NCBI RefSeq assembly: GCF_027886425.1
Contig: NZ_CP115671.1
Location: 1,054,001-1,118,000 of the forward strand
DNA length: 64,000 nucleotides
From: Brevundimonas vesicularis
GTDB lineage: Bacteria; Pseudomonadota; Alphaproteobacteria; Caulobacterales; Caulobacteraceae
Reading direction: 5' to 3'
Position 1 is the first letter of the stretch, and every line of letters starts with the position of its first letter. Below are positions 15,629 through 24,255 of this stretch, one piece after another. A program made the translations under genes and the position numbers. The notes under the pieces were generated by a model that was given only the letters and a program-made list of their open reading frames with translations, searched no databases and had not been told where the DNA came from.

Positions 15629-16648
15629 TCAGAGTTCGGCGAGCCGTGTTTCGAGACGCTGCATGTCGTACGGCGGCGCGGTCTCGAAGCGAAGCGCCTC
15701 GCCCGTGACAGGGTGGACAAAGCCCAGGACGGCGGCGTGGAGGGCCTGACGCACCAGGCCCGCTTCTGCGATGGCGGTGCGAACGGGAATGGCTGGACTG
15801 CCTGAGCCATAGGTCGCGTCGCCAAGGATGGGCGCGCCTTTGGACGACAGGTGGACGCGGATCTGATGGGTGCGGCCGGTGTGCAGGGTGCAGCCGACAC
15901 GCGCAGCCATGGGTGCGCCGCCAGCTTTCGCGGGCTGCCCGAAGGTCGCTTGGACGACATAGTCGGTGATGGCCTCGCGACCGCCGGCCTTGAGGACCGC
16001 CATCTTCTTGCGGTCGCCGGTGGAGCGCCCGATGCGGGTGTGGATGCGGCCGGTCGCGGGCGACGGCGCGCCGCGTGTCAGGGCGATGTAGGTGCGCTCG
16101 ATGTCGTGCGCAGCGAACAGGGCGGAGAGGCCGGCGTGGGCGCGGTCGGTCTTGGCGGCGACCATGACGCCGGAGGTGTCCTTGTCCAGCCGGTGAACGA
16201 TTCCGGGGCGGGCGACGCCGCCGATGCCCGACAGGCTGTCGCCGCAATGGGCCAGCAGCGCATTGACCAAGGTGCCGTCGGGCGTGCCGGGCGCGGGGTG
16301 GGCGGCCATGCCCGCAGGCTTGTCGATGACGATCAGGTCGGCGTCCTCGTAGAGAACGGTCAGGGGAATGGCCTGGGGCTGGGGCGTAGCTGGCGCGACG
16401 GGCGGCAGGGCGACGGCATAGAGGCCGGGCTGGGCCTTGGCGGAACCGCCGGTCAGGACCGCGCCATCGCGGCTGACAGCGCCCTCGGCCAGCAGGGCCT
16501 GGAGCCGGGCGCGCGACAGGGTAGGGAAGGCGCCGGCCAGGGCCTTGTCCAAGCGAACGCCGGCCGCGTCGATGCGGGCCTCCAGCACCTCGGCGGGGGC
16601 GCCGGTCGCGGGGTCTTCGTCGTCATCGATCAGATCTTGGGCGGACAC
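15629..16648 (-). CDS. rluD: RluA/RluD-family 23S rRNA pseudouridine synthase
   Basis: A protein of 339 residues. An N-terminal S4 RNA-binding domain (VRLDKALAGAFPTLSRARLQALLAEGAV at 31-58) is followed by the RluA-family catalytic domain: VLYEDADLIVIDKPAGMAAHPAPG near 98-121, and HRLDKDTSGVMVAAKT at 152-167 with catalytic Asp155. HTGRTHQIRVHLSSKG lies near 253-270. The S4 plus catalytic layout and the long N-terminal extension suit RluD, which modifies helix 69 of 23S rRNA, but RluC-type specificity is not excluded. It lies upstream of rpoH on the same strand, a pairing common in alphaproteobacteria; rpoH also has its own promoter. Confidence 0.88.
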   Translation of the reverse strand: MSAQDLIDDDEDPATGAPAEVLEARIDAAGVRLDKALAGAFPTLSRARLQALLAEGAVSRDGAVLTGGSAKAQPGLYAVALPPVAPATPQPQAIPLTVLYEDADLIVIDKPAGMAAHPAPGTPDGTLVNALLAHCGDSLSGIGGVARPGIVHRLDKDTSGVMVAAKTDRAHAGLSALFAAHDIERTYIALTRGAPSPATGRIHTRIGRSTGDRKKMAVLKAGGREAITDYVVQATFGQPAKAGGAPMAARVGCTLHTGRTHQIRVHLSSKGAPILGDATYGSGSPAIPVRTAIAEAGLVRQALHAAVLGFVHPVTGEALRFETAPPYDMQRLETRLAEL

Positions 16649-16731
16649 GTCGTCTCCCTAGCACGACCGGCCGCTTGCGCGAGGGGTGCGGGTGAGGCGA
16701 TAGTCAAGCTTGGGGGCGTTGGGGACATCCG

Positions 16732-17367
16732 ATGAAGCGGTTGATGATCGCCGGGGGCGCGTTCGCCGCGGCGGCGCTGCTGAGCAGCTGCACCACCATG
16801 AGCAAGGACGAATGCCTCGCCGGCGCCTGGGGCGAGAAGGGCTATGCGGACGGGGCGTCGGGCTATCCGATGACGCGGCTGGACGACCACGCCAAGGCCT
16901 GCGCCAAGTTTCAGATCGCAGCCAATCCGGCCGCCTATGGCTCGGCGCGTGAGGATGGCTTGCGGACCTACTGCACCTTCCAGCGCGGCTGGGAGGAAGG
17001 GCGGGCGGGCAATGCCTATTATGGCGTCTGTCGGCCCGAGGAGGAGCAGGCGTTTCTGCCGGCCTATCGTGACGGCCGAACGCTGCATGAGGTCGAGGAC
17101 ACGTACGAAACGGCGGAAAGCGCCTCGAACAGCGCTGAGGCCCGGATCGAGAACCGCGAAGACAAGCTGGAGGCCAAGGAGCGAGAACTGCGCGGGGAGG
17201 GCCTGACGGACGAGGAGCGGGAGCGCATTCGTGACCGCATCCAAGAGGTCAGAGGCGAGATCCGCGATGCGCGTCGCAATGCCCGGGAGGCACGCGACGC
17301 GCTGGATCAGGCGGAATGGGACGTTCGCCGGGTGCGGCGTGAACTGAGCGGCCGCTACCCGGTCTAG
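16732..17367 (+). CDS. DUF2799 lipoprotein
   Basis: A protein of 211 residues. The first 20 form a lipoprotein signal with lipobox LLSSC, so the mature protein begins at Cys20. The middle part follows DUF2799: CLAGAWGEKGYADGASG near 27-43, RLDDHAKAC, then YCTFQRGWEEGRAGNAYYGVCRPE near 84-105, with several cysteines that may pair in the periplasm. Residues about 122-205 are highly charged and helical (ENREDKLEAKERELRGEGLT and on), probably a coiled coil. Function unknown; envelope location is predicted from the lipobox. It converges on fba with only nine bases between the stops. Confidence 0.82.
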   Translation: MKRLMIAGGAFAAAALLSSCTTMSKDECLAGAWGEKGYADGASGYPMTRLDDHAKACAKFQIAANPAAYGSAREDGLRTYCTFQRGWEEGRAGNAYYGVCRPEEEQAFLPAYRDGRTLHEVEDTYETAESASNSAEARIENREDKLEAKERELRGEGLTDEERERIRDRIQEVRGEIRDARRNAREARDALDQAEWDVRRVRRELSGRYPV

Positions 17368-17376
17368 ACGACGATC

Positions 17377-18462
17377 CTAGGCCGCCTTGACGGCGGCGCC
17401 GCGGAAGGACGGATCCAGGTCGCCCGAGGCGTAGCGTTTGGCCATCTGTGCGGTGGAAAGCGGGCGGATCTTGGAGGCCTGGCCCTCGCAGCCGAACTGC
17501 TGGTAGCGCTCCATGCAGAGCTTCTTCATCGCCTCCTTGGCGGGCTTCAGATAGTAGCGCGGATCGAACTCGCCCGGCTTCTCCATCAGGGCTTTGCGGA
17601 TGGCGCCGGTGATGGCCATGCGGTTGTCGGTGTCGATGTTGACCTTGCGCACGCCGTGTTTGATGCCGCGCTGGATTTCCTCGACCGGCACGCCCCAGGT
17701 CTGGGGCATTTCGCCGCCATATTGGTTGATGATGTCCTGCAGATCCTGCGGCACCGAGGACGAGCCGTGCATCACCAAGTGGGTGTTGGGCAGGCGGCGG
17801 TGGATTTCCTCGATCACGTTCATGGCCAGGACCTCGCCGTCCGGCTGGCGTGTGAACTTGTAGGCGCCGTGGCTGGTGCCCATGGCGATGGCGAGGGCGT
17901 CGACCTTGGTGGCGGCGACGAAATCGACGGCCTGATCCGGGTCGGTCAGCAGTTGCGAGTGGTCCAGCTTGCCCTCGAAGCCGTGGCCGTCCTCGGCCTC
18001 GCCCATGCCGGTTTCCAGCGAACCCAGAACGCCCAGTTCGCCCTCGACCGAGACGCCGCAGGCGTGGGCCATTTCGGTGACGCGACGGGTGACATCGACG
18101 TTGTATTCGTAAGAGGCGGGGGTCTTGGCGTCCTCCTCCAGCGAGCCGTCCATCATCACGCTGGTGAAGCCGTACTGGATGGCGGTGGCGCAGGTCGCCG
18201 GGCCGTTGCCGTGGTCCTGGTGCATGCAGACCGGGATGTGCGGATAGAGCTCGGCCAGGGCGTCGATCAGCTTGGCCAGAACGATGTCGTTGGCGTAGTT
18301 CCGGGCGCCGCGCGAGGCCTGGATGATCACGGGAGCATTGACCTCGTGGGCCGCCTCCATGATCGCCAGACCCTGTTCCATATTGTTGATGTTGTAGGCG
18401 GGCAGGCCGTAATCGTTCTCTGCCGCGTGGTCGAGCAGCTGTCGCAGCGTGATGCGCGCCAT
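17377..18462 (-). CDS. fba: Fructose-bisphosphate aldolase, class II
   Basis: A protein of 361 residues from ATG 18462 (AGGAG upstream), the length of the class IIB-type aldolases of proteobacteria. It splits fructose 1,6-bisphosphate into dihydroxyacetone phosphate and glyceraldehyde 3-phosphate, using zinc. Seen: ITLRQLLDHAAENDYGLPAYNINNMEQ at the start, VCMHQDHGNGPATC with the zinc-ligand His and catalytic Asp, GVSVEGELGVLGSLETGMG, LAIAMGTSHGAYKF with a second zinc His, LVMHGSSSVPQ with the third, and VNIDTDNRMA for phosphate binding. It forms a minus-strand glycolytic cluster with pgk and gap; a hairpin separates it from pgk. Confidence 0.97.
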   Translation of the reverse strand: MARITLRQLLDHAAENDYGLPAYNINNMEQGLAIMEAAHEVNAPVIIQASRGARNYANDIVLAKLIDALAELYPHIPVCMHQDHGNGPATCATAIQYGFTSVMMDGSLEEDAKTPASYEYNVDVTRRVTEMAHACGVSVEGELGVLGSLETGMGEAEDGHGFEGKLDHSQLLTDPDQAVDFVAATKVDALAIAMGTSHGAYKFTRQPDGEVLAMNVIEEIHRRLPNTHLVMHGSSSVPQDLQDIINQYGGEMPQTWGVPVEEIQRGIKHGVRKVNIDTDNRMAITGAIRKALMEKPGEFDPRYYLKPAKEAMKKLCMERYQQFGCEGQASKIRPLSTAQMAKRYASGDLDPSFRGAAVKAA

Positions 18463-18573
18463 GGGGTAGTCTCCTGAGCCGAATAGTCTTTTTTGGTTGG
18501 GCGAGAGATTAGACGCCGGACAGCGCGAAGTCACGCCGTGTTACAGCCGTTTCAACACCGATTTCAAAGACAG

Positions 18574-18598
18574 GATGCAGGCGTGATCCGCCTGCATC
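18574..18598 (-). terminator. Hairpin between pgk and fba
   Basis: A perfect 10-bp stem, GATGCAGGCG / CGCCTGCATC, with a five-base loop, 10 bases after the pgk stop. On the minus strand it is followed by CTGTCTTTGAAA rather than a clean U-run, so it may attenuate or stabilise transcripts rather than fully terminate. Confidence 0.6.
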
Positions 18599-18607
18599 GC
18601 TGAGCCT

Positions 18608-19804
18608 TCAGGCGCGCAAGGCCTCAACGCCGGGCAGGGGCTTGCCCTCCATCCATTCCAGGAAGGCGCCGCCGGCGGTGGAGACGAAGGTCAGGTCCGC
18701 GGCGACACCGGCATGACCGACGGCCGCGACCGTGTCGCCGCCGCCCGCCACCGCGATCAGGGCGCCGGCCTTGGTGCGCTCGGCGACGTGCTTGGCGGCC
18801 GCGACCGTGGCGGCGTCGAAGGGCGGGACCTCGAACACGCCCAGCGGGCCGTTCCAGATCAGGGTCTTGGAGCCGTCGATCGCGGCGTTCAGGCGCGCGA
18901 CGGTGTCGCGGCCGGCGTCCAGGATCTTGTCGTCAGTCGAGAGCGCTTCGCCGGTTTTGACGGTGCGGGCGTCGGCGCCGGGCTTGACCTCGGTCGCCAC
19001 GACGACATCGACGGGCAGCAGGATGTCGCAGCCCTTGGCCTCGGCTTCCGCCAGGATTTCGCGCGCCGTGTCCGCCATATCCTTTTCGGCCAGCGAGCCG
19101 CCGATATCGACGCCTTGTGCATACAGGAAGGTGTTGGCCATGCCGCCGCCGATGGCGAGCGTGTCCAGCTTTCCGACCAGGTTCTTCAGCAGATCCAGCT
19201 TGGTCGAGACCTTGGAGCCGCCGACGATGCCGACGACCGGCTTCTGCGGATTGCCGAGCGCCGCGTCGAGCGCGTCCAGTTCGCGGCGCATGGATTCGCC
19301 GGCGTAGGCCGGCATGTGGTGGGCGACGCCTTCGGTCGAGGCGTGGGCGCGGTGCGCGGCCGAGAAGGCGTCGTTGACGTAGAGATCGCCGAGATCCGCC
19401 AGCTTCTGGGCGAAGACCGGATCGTTGGCCTCTTCCGCCGCATGGAAGCGCACGTTTTCCAGCAGGACCACGCCGCCCGCGTCTAGATCGCGAATGGCCT
19501 CGACTGCGTCGGGACCGATACAGTCGTCGGCGAAGCGGACGGGGGCGCCGAGCAGTTCTTCCAGCGGCTGGACGACGGGTTTCAGGCTCATCGACGGAAC
19601 GCGCTGGCCCTTGGGGCGGTCGAAATGGGCCAGAAGAGCGACCTTGGCGCCCGCGTCGCGCAGGCGTTGGATCGTCGGCAGGGCGACCCGCAGACGGGTG
19701 TCGTCCGTGACCTTGCCGCCCTCCATCGGGACGTTGAAATCCACGCGGACCAGAGCCGTCTTGCCGGCAAGGTTCTTGGCGTCGTCGAGGGTGCGGAAGG
19801 TCAT
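18608..19804 (-). CDS. pgk: Phosphoglycerate kinase
   Basis: A protein of 398 residues from ATG 19804 (GGAGACAGGGAAACGATC upstream). It transfers the phosphate of 1,3-bisphosphoglycerate to ADP. Seen: LVRVDFNVPMEGGKVTDDTRLRVALPTI (N-domain substrate site with Asp and Arg residues), LLAHFDRPKG in place of the usual SHLGRPKG, LLENVRFHAAEEANDPVF, FSAAHRAHASTEGV, VGIVGGSKVSTKLDLL, and near the end LIAVAGGGDTVAAVGHAGV for nucleotide binding. The HFDRPKG variant is common in alphaproteobacteria. It lies downstream of gap, with a palindromic repeat between them. Confidence 0.97.
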   Translation of the reverse strand: MTFRTLDDAKNLAGKTALVRVDFNVPMEGGKVTDDTRLRVALPTIQRLRDAGAKVALLAHFDRPKGQRVPSMSLKPVVQPLEELLGAPVRFADDCIGPDAVEAIRDLDAGGVVLLENVRFHAAEEANDPVFAQKLADLGDLYVNDAFSAAHRAHASTEGVAHHMPAYAGESMRRELDALDAALGNPQKPVVGIVGGSKVSTKLDLLKNLVGKLDTLAIGGGMANTFLYAQGVDIGGSLAEKDMADTAREILAEAEAKGCDILLPVDVVVATEVKPGADARTVKTGEALSTDDKILDAGRDTVARLNAAIDGSKTLIWNGPLGVFEVPPFDAATVAAAKHVAERTKAGALIAVAGGGDTVAAVGHAGVAADLTFVSTAGGAFLEWMEGKPLPGVEALRA

Positions 19805-19818
19805 GATCGTTTCCCTGT

Positions 19819-19958
19819 CTCCTCCCTGTCGCAAAGCGATGGGGAGGTGGCGCGGCGCGCTTGCGCCGTGACGGAGGGGCTTTGGCCCCAAGTTCGGTGC
19901 GATGGAAAGAGCCCCTCCACCACTTCGTGGTCCCCCTCCCCACGGTGTGGGGAGGAGA
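19819..19958. repeat. GC-rich palindromic repeat, copy D (between gap and pgk)
   Basis: About 140 bp: CTCCTCCCTGTCGC..GATGGGGAGG at the left, CCCCTCCACCACTTCGTGG then TCCCCCTCCCCACGGTGTGG and GGAGGAG at the right. It fills nearly the whole gap between the gap stop (19970) and the pgk start (19804), so it would be part of a gap-pgk transcript and could fold strongly in the mRNA. Confidence 0.8.
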
Positions 19959-19969
19959 CTTTTGCGATC

Positions 19970-20977
<1,008 letters not shown>

Positions 20978-21235
20978 GGGAAGCTCCTCTGAACGGTAGG
21001 GTGTTGTGCGCTAGATATAGGTTGGCGTCTCAATGGAGCGGTCGCGGACTGGTTTCAACCCCGCACACGTAACATGATGTGATGTACGGTTACGCTTCGA
21101 AAACCACCTGCGTCGGCTTGAGGTAAGAAACACCCCGAGCGAGGTTCTTTTCGATCCCTTGCGCAAAATTATTGCAACGGGGGTTGTGCGACTCCAGCGG
21201 CTATGGTTTCTTGGCGTCAGAACAGGGAGCCACCC
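20978..21235. promoter_or_regulatory. Divergent promoter region between gap and the ilv-leu operon
   Basis: A gap of 258 bases. It contains a spaced inverted repeat CGTAAC (21068-21073) / GTTACG (21089-21094) and an AT-richer patch, TGCGCAAAATTATTGCAACG, near 21160-21180, just before the leader ORF. Promoters for both directions should lie here, but I cannot place -35/-10 boxes with confidence. No other gene is visible. Confidence 0.45.
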
Positions 21236-21388
21236 GTGGCCACGATGACGCGCGACATGACGAAGGGACGCACCGCCAAGGCGGTCGCAGCCGTTCGCGC
21301 GCCGGTCGGCCTGGAAAGCCCCGTATTCCTCATTACCCTCGTACTTCTCGGCCTGCTTACGCAAGCGGCGTGGATGCACGCGACCTGA
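21236..21388 (+). CDS. Probable ilv leader peptide (attenuator control ORF)
   Basis: A 50-codon ORF from GTG 21236, placed by AGGGAG seven bases upstream; in-frame ATGs at 21245 and 21257 are alternatives. Its second half encodes PVFLITLVLLGLLT, where nine of twelve codons between 21323 and 21358 specify Val, Ile or Leu. Several of them (GTA twice, ATT, CTT twice) are codons seldom seen in this GC-rich neighbourhood. The ORF ends 31 bases before a terminator hairpin that precedes ilvD. This is the design of leader peptides whose ribosome stalling senses charged tRNA. A short membrane protein is the alternative, as the same stretch is hydrophobic. Confidence 0.68.
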   Translation: MATMTRDMTKGRTAKAVAAVRAPVGLESPVFLITLVLLGLLTQAAWMHAT

Positions 21389-21418
21389 CCCTAGACACAC
21401 TCAGGATCGCCTCGCACC

Positions 21419-21448
21419 ACCCCGCCTCCGAAAGGAAGCGGGGTTTTT
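21419..21448 (+). terminator. Attenuator terminator before ilvD
   Basis: The stem ACCCCGC-C-TCC / GGA-A-GCGGGGT with a GAAA loop (ten pairs, one mismatch) is followed by TTTTT, 31 bases before the ilvD ATG. A competing antiterminator is possible: GCGGCGTGG (21364-21372, at the end of the leader ORF) can pair with CCACCCCGC (21417-21425) at eight of nine positions, which would disrupt the terminator's 5' arm. Together these support transcription attenuation. Confidence 0.75.
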
Positions 21449-21479
21449 AGTGCGCGGCGGTTCGAAACGAACCGGACCG

Positions 21480-23219
21480 ATGACGCAAAATTCTACCTCC
21501 CAGCCCAGAAAGCCCAATGCGCGCAGCGCGGCGGTGACGGCTGGCCCGAACCGGGCGGCCGCCCGCTCTTATCTGCGCGCCGCCGGCATGCAGGACGCCG
21601 ACTTCGACAAGCCGATGATCGGCATCGTCAACACCTGGTCGACGGTCACGCCGTGCAACATGCATCTGGACCGACTGGCTAAGGACGTGCGCGCCGGCAT
21701 CATCGCGGCGGGCGGCTATCCGGTCGATTTCAACACCATCGTCGTCACCGACGGCATCTCGATGGGCACGGCGGGGATGAAGGCCTCGCTGATCAGCCGC
21801 GAGGTTGTCGCCGACTCCATCGAGCTGGCCATCGAAGGCCACCAGCTGGACGGCGTGGTCTGCATCGTCGGCTGCGACAAGACGATCCCGGCGGCGGCCA
21901 TGGCCTTGGCGCGAATGGATATCCCCGGCCTGGTCTATTACGGGGGCACCATCATGCCGGGCGTGATCGGGACTAAGGAGGTCTCGGTCCAGGAAGTGTT
22001 CGAGGCCATCGGCGCCCATTCGGCCGGCGCCCTGGACGACGAAGGCCTGAAGGCGGTCGAACAGGCCGTCTGCCCCGGCGCCGGGGCCTGCGGCGGTCAG
22101 TTCACGGCCAACACCATGGCCATGGCCCTGTCGGTCATGGGCATCAGCCCCATGGGCGCCAACGATGTGCCCGCCGTCGATCCGACTAAGGCCGCCGAGG
22201 GCGAACGCTGCGGCCGCCTGATCGTCGACCGCGTCTTTTCCGGCGACACGGCCCGCAAATACATCACCCGCGCCAGCCTGAAGAACGCCGCCGTCGCCGT
22301 CTCGGCCTCGGGCGGGTCGACCAATGCGGTCATGCACCTGACGGCGATCGCGGCGGAGGCCGGCGTCGAGTTCGGCGTCGAGGACTGCCATCAGGCCTGC
22401 ATCGAGGCGCCGGTCATCTGCGATCTGAAGCCGGGCGGCCGCTTCCTGGCCTCGCACCTGTTTGCGGCCGGCGGCACGCGTCTGGTCACCCAGCGGATGG
22501 CTGAGGCCGGCAAGATCGTGAACACTCCCACCGTCACTGGCCGCAGCCTGTTCGCCGAGGCCGCCGAGGCCGAGGAAACGCCGGGCCAGGTGGTGGTGAC
22601 CAACTTCGACGCCCCTGTGATGGATCGCGGCAGCTTCGCCGTCATCTATGGCGATGTCGCCCCGGAAGGCGCGGTCATCAAGCTGACGGGCCACAAGGTC
22701 GACACGTTCGAAGGTCCGGCCTGCGTCTTCGACTCAGAGGAAGACGCCTTCCACGCCGTTCAGGACGGATCGGTCGGCGAAGGCGACGTGATCATCATCC
22801 GCTACGAAGGACCCAAGGGCGGTCCGGGCATGCGCGAGATGCTGCAGGTCACCGCCGCCCTGAAGGGGCGCAAGATCGACAATGTCGCCCTGCTGACCGA
22901 CGGCCGGTTCTCGGGCGCCAGCTACGGCTTCGTCGCCGGCCACGTCTCGCCGGAAGCCGCCGTGGGCGGCCCGATCGCCCTCATTCGCGATGGTGACCGC
23001 ATCACCATCGACGTCACCAACCGCCGCATCGACGTCAATGTCGATCTGGCGACGCGCCGGGCGGGCTTTACGCCCCACGTAGTCCGCCCGGCGCGAGGTG
23101 TCTTCGCCAAATACCGCGCCTCGGTCGCCTCGGCCGCCCAGGGCGCTGTCACCATTCCCAACCCGCCGCCGGCCCAAGTCCCGGCAAGCCACAAAACCAA
23201 CGCTGCTCAGGACGCCTGA
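21480..23219 (+). CDS. ilvD: Dihydroxy-acid dehydratase
   Basis: A protein of 579 residues. It dehydrates dihydroxy-acids to the 2-keto acid precursors of valine and isoleucine. Three cysteines stand at the positions that hold the iron-sulfur cluster: Cys59 in TVTPCNMHL, Cys132 in IVGCDKTIP and Cys204 in CPGAGACGGQF. Other family stretches are TDGISMGTAGMKASLISREVVADSIE and GRFSGASYGFVAGHVSPEA. ATG 21480 is chosen because the frame upstream runs into the attenuator; its ribosome-binding site is poor. First gene of an eight-gene ilv-leu operon, three bases from ilvC. Confidence 0.96.
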   Translation: MTQNSTSQPRKPNARSAAVTAGPNRAAARSYLRAAGMQDADFDKPMIGIVNTWSTVTPCNMHLDRLAKDVRAGIIAAGGYPVDFNTIVVTDGISMGTAGMKASLISREVVADSIELAIEGHQLDGVVCIVGCDKTIPAAAMALARMDIPGLVYYGGTIMPGVIGTKEVSVQEVFEAIGAHSAGALDDEGLKAVEQAVCPGAGACGGQFTANTMAMALSVMGISPMGANDVPAVDPTKAAEGERCGRLIVDRVFSGDTARKYITRASLKNAAVAVSASGGSTNAVMHLTAIAAEAGVEFGVEDCHQACIEAPVICDLKPGGRFLASHLFAAGGTRLVTQRMAEAGKIVNTPTVTGRSLFAEAAEAEETPGQVVVTNFDAPVMDRGSFAVIYGDVAPEGAVIKLTGHKVDTFEGPACVFDSEEDAFHAVQDGSVGEGDVIIIRYEGPKGGPGMREMLQVTAALKGRKIDNVALLTDGRFSGASYGFVAGHVSPEAAVGGPIALIRDGDRITIDVTNRRIDVNVDLATRRAGFTPHVVRPARGVFAKYRASVASAAQGAVTIPNPPPAQVPASHKTNAAQDA

Positions 23220-23222
23220 CCC

Positions 23223-24236
23223 ATGGCCATCACCATCTACACCAACGAAGACATCAAGCCGGGCGCCATCGCCGGCCAGCGCATCGCCATCATCGGCTAT
23301 GGCTCGCAAGGTCGCGCCCATGCGCAGAACCTGAAGGACAGCGGCCACGATGTGGTCGCCGGCGTCCGTCAAGGCGGCACGGGTTGGAAGAACGCCACCG
23401 CCGACGGCGTGCCCACCGCTGAGCCGGCCGAGGCCGTCAAGGGCGCCGACATCATCGCCATCCTGACGCCCGACATGGTTCAGGGCGACGTCTATCGCGA
23501 CATCATCGAGCCGAACGCCAAGGAGGGCTCGGCCCTGCTGTTCGCCCACGGCTTCTCGATCATCTACGAGCGCATCACGCCGCGCGAGGACATGGACGTG
23601 ATCCTGGTCGCGCCCAAGGGACCGGGCGATCTGGTCCGCCGCGAGTTCCAGCGCGGTCGCGGCGTGCCTTCGCTGTTCGCCGTCGAGAAGGACGTCACCG
23701 GCAAGGCCCGCGACCGGGCCATGGGTTACGCCAAGGGCAACGGCGGCGCGACCGGCGGCCTGCTGGAAACCACCTTCCGCGAAGAGACCGAGACCGATCT
23801 GTTCGGCGAACAGGCGGTCCTGTGCGGCGGCGCCAAGGAGCTGGTCATGCAAGGGTTCAACACCCTGGTCGAGGCCGGCTACCAGCCCGAGATCGCCTAT
23901 TTCGAATGCCTGCACGAGCTGAAGCTGATCGTGGACCTGTTCTACGAAGGCGGCATCTCCAAGATGCACCACTTCATCTCCGAGACGGCCAAGTACGGCG
24001 CTGTCGCCAGCGGCCCGCGCGTCGTGACCGAAGAGACCAAGGCCCGCATGAAGACCATTCTGGACGAGATCCAGGACGGCACCTTTGCGCGCAACTGGAT
24101 CGCCGAGAACGAGGCCGGCAAGCCGCAGTACGAGGCCTGGCTGAAGGCGGACCGCGAGAGCCAGATCGAACAGGTCGGCGCTCGTCTGCGCGAACGCATG
24201 GCCTGGCTGAATACGCCCAAGGCTGAAGCGGCCTGA
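23223..24236 (+). CDS. ilvC: Ketol-acid reductoisomerase, class I
   Basis: A protein of 337 residues, the class I (short) length. It isomerises and reduces acetolactate and acetohydroxybutyrate with NADPH and magnesium. Seen: Rossmann motif GYGSQGRAHAQNLKDSGHDV near 27-46, DIIAILTPDMVQGDVY, APKGPGDLVRREFQRGRGVP with the acid-rich metal site later in DLFGEQAVLCGG, and YFECLHELKLIVDLFYEGG with the second set of metal ligands. The N-terminus starts MAITIYTNEDIKPG with the usual spacing. Three bases after ilvD, 19 before ilvB. Confidence 0.97.
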   Translation: MAITIYTNEDIKPGAIAGQRIAIIGYGSQGRAHAQNLKDSGHDVVAGVRQGGTGWKNATADGVPTAEPAEAVKGADIIAILTPDMVQGDVYRDIIEPNAKEGSALLFAHGFSIIYERITPREDMDVILVAPKGPGDLVRREFQRGRGVPSLFAVEKDVTGKARDRAMGYAKGNGGATGGLLETTFREETETDLFGEQAVLCGGAKELVMQGFNTLVEAGYQPEIAYFECLHELKLIVDLFYEGGISKMHHFISETAKYGAVASGPRVVTEETKARMKTILDEIQDGTFARNWIAENEAGKPQYEAWLKADRESQIEQVGARLRERMAWLNTPKAEAA

Positions 24237-24255
24237 TCGCCGCCTGAACGACCGG

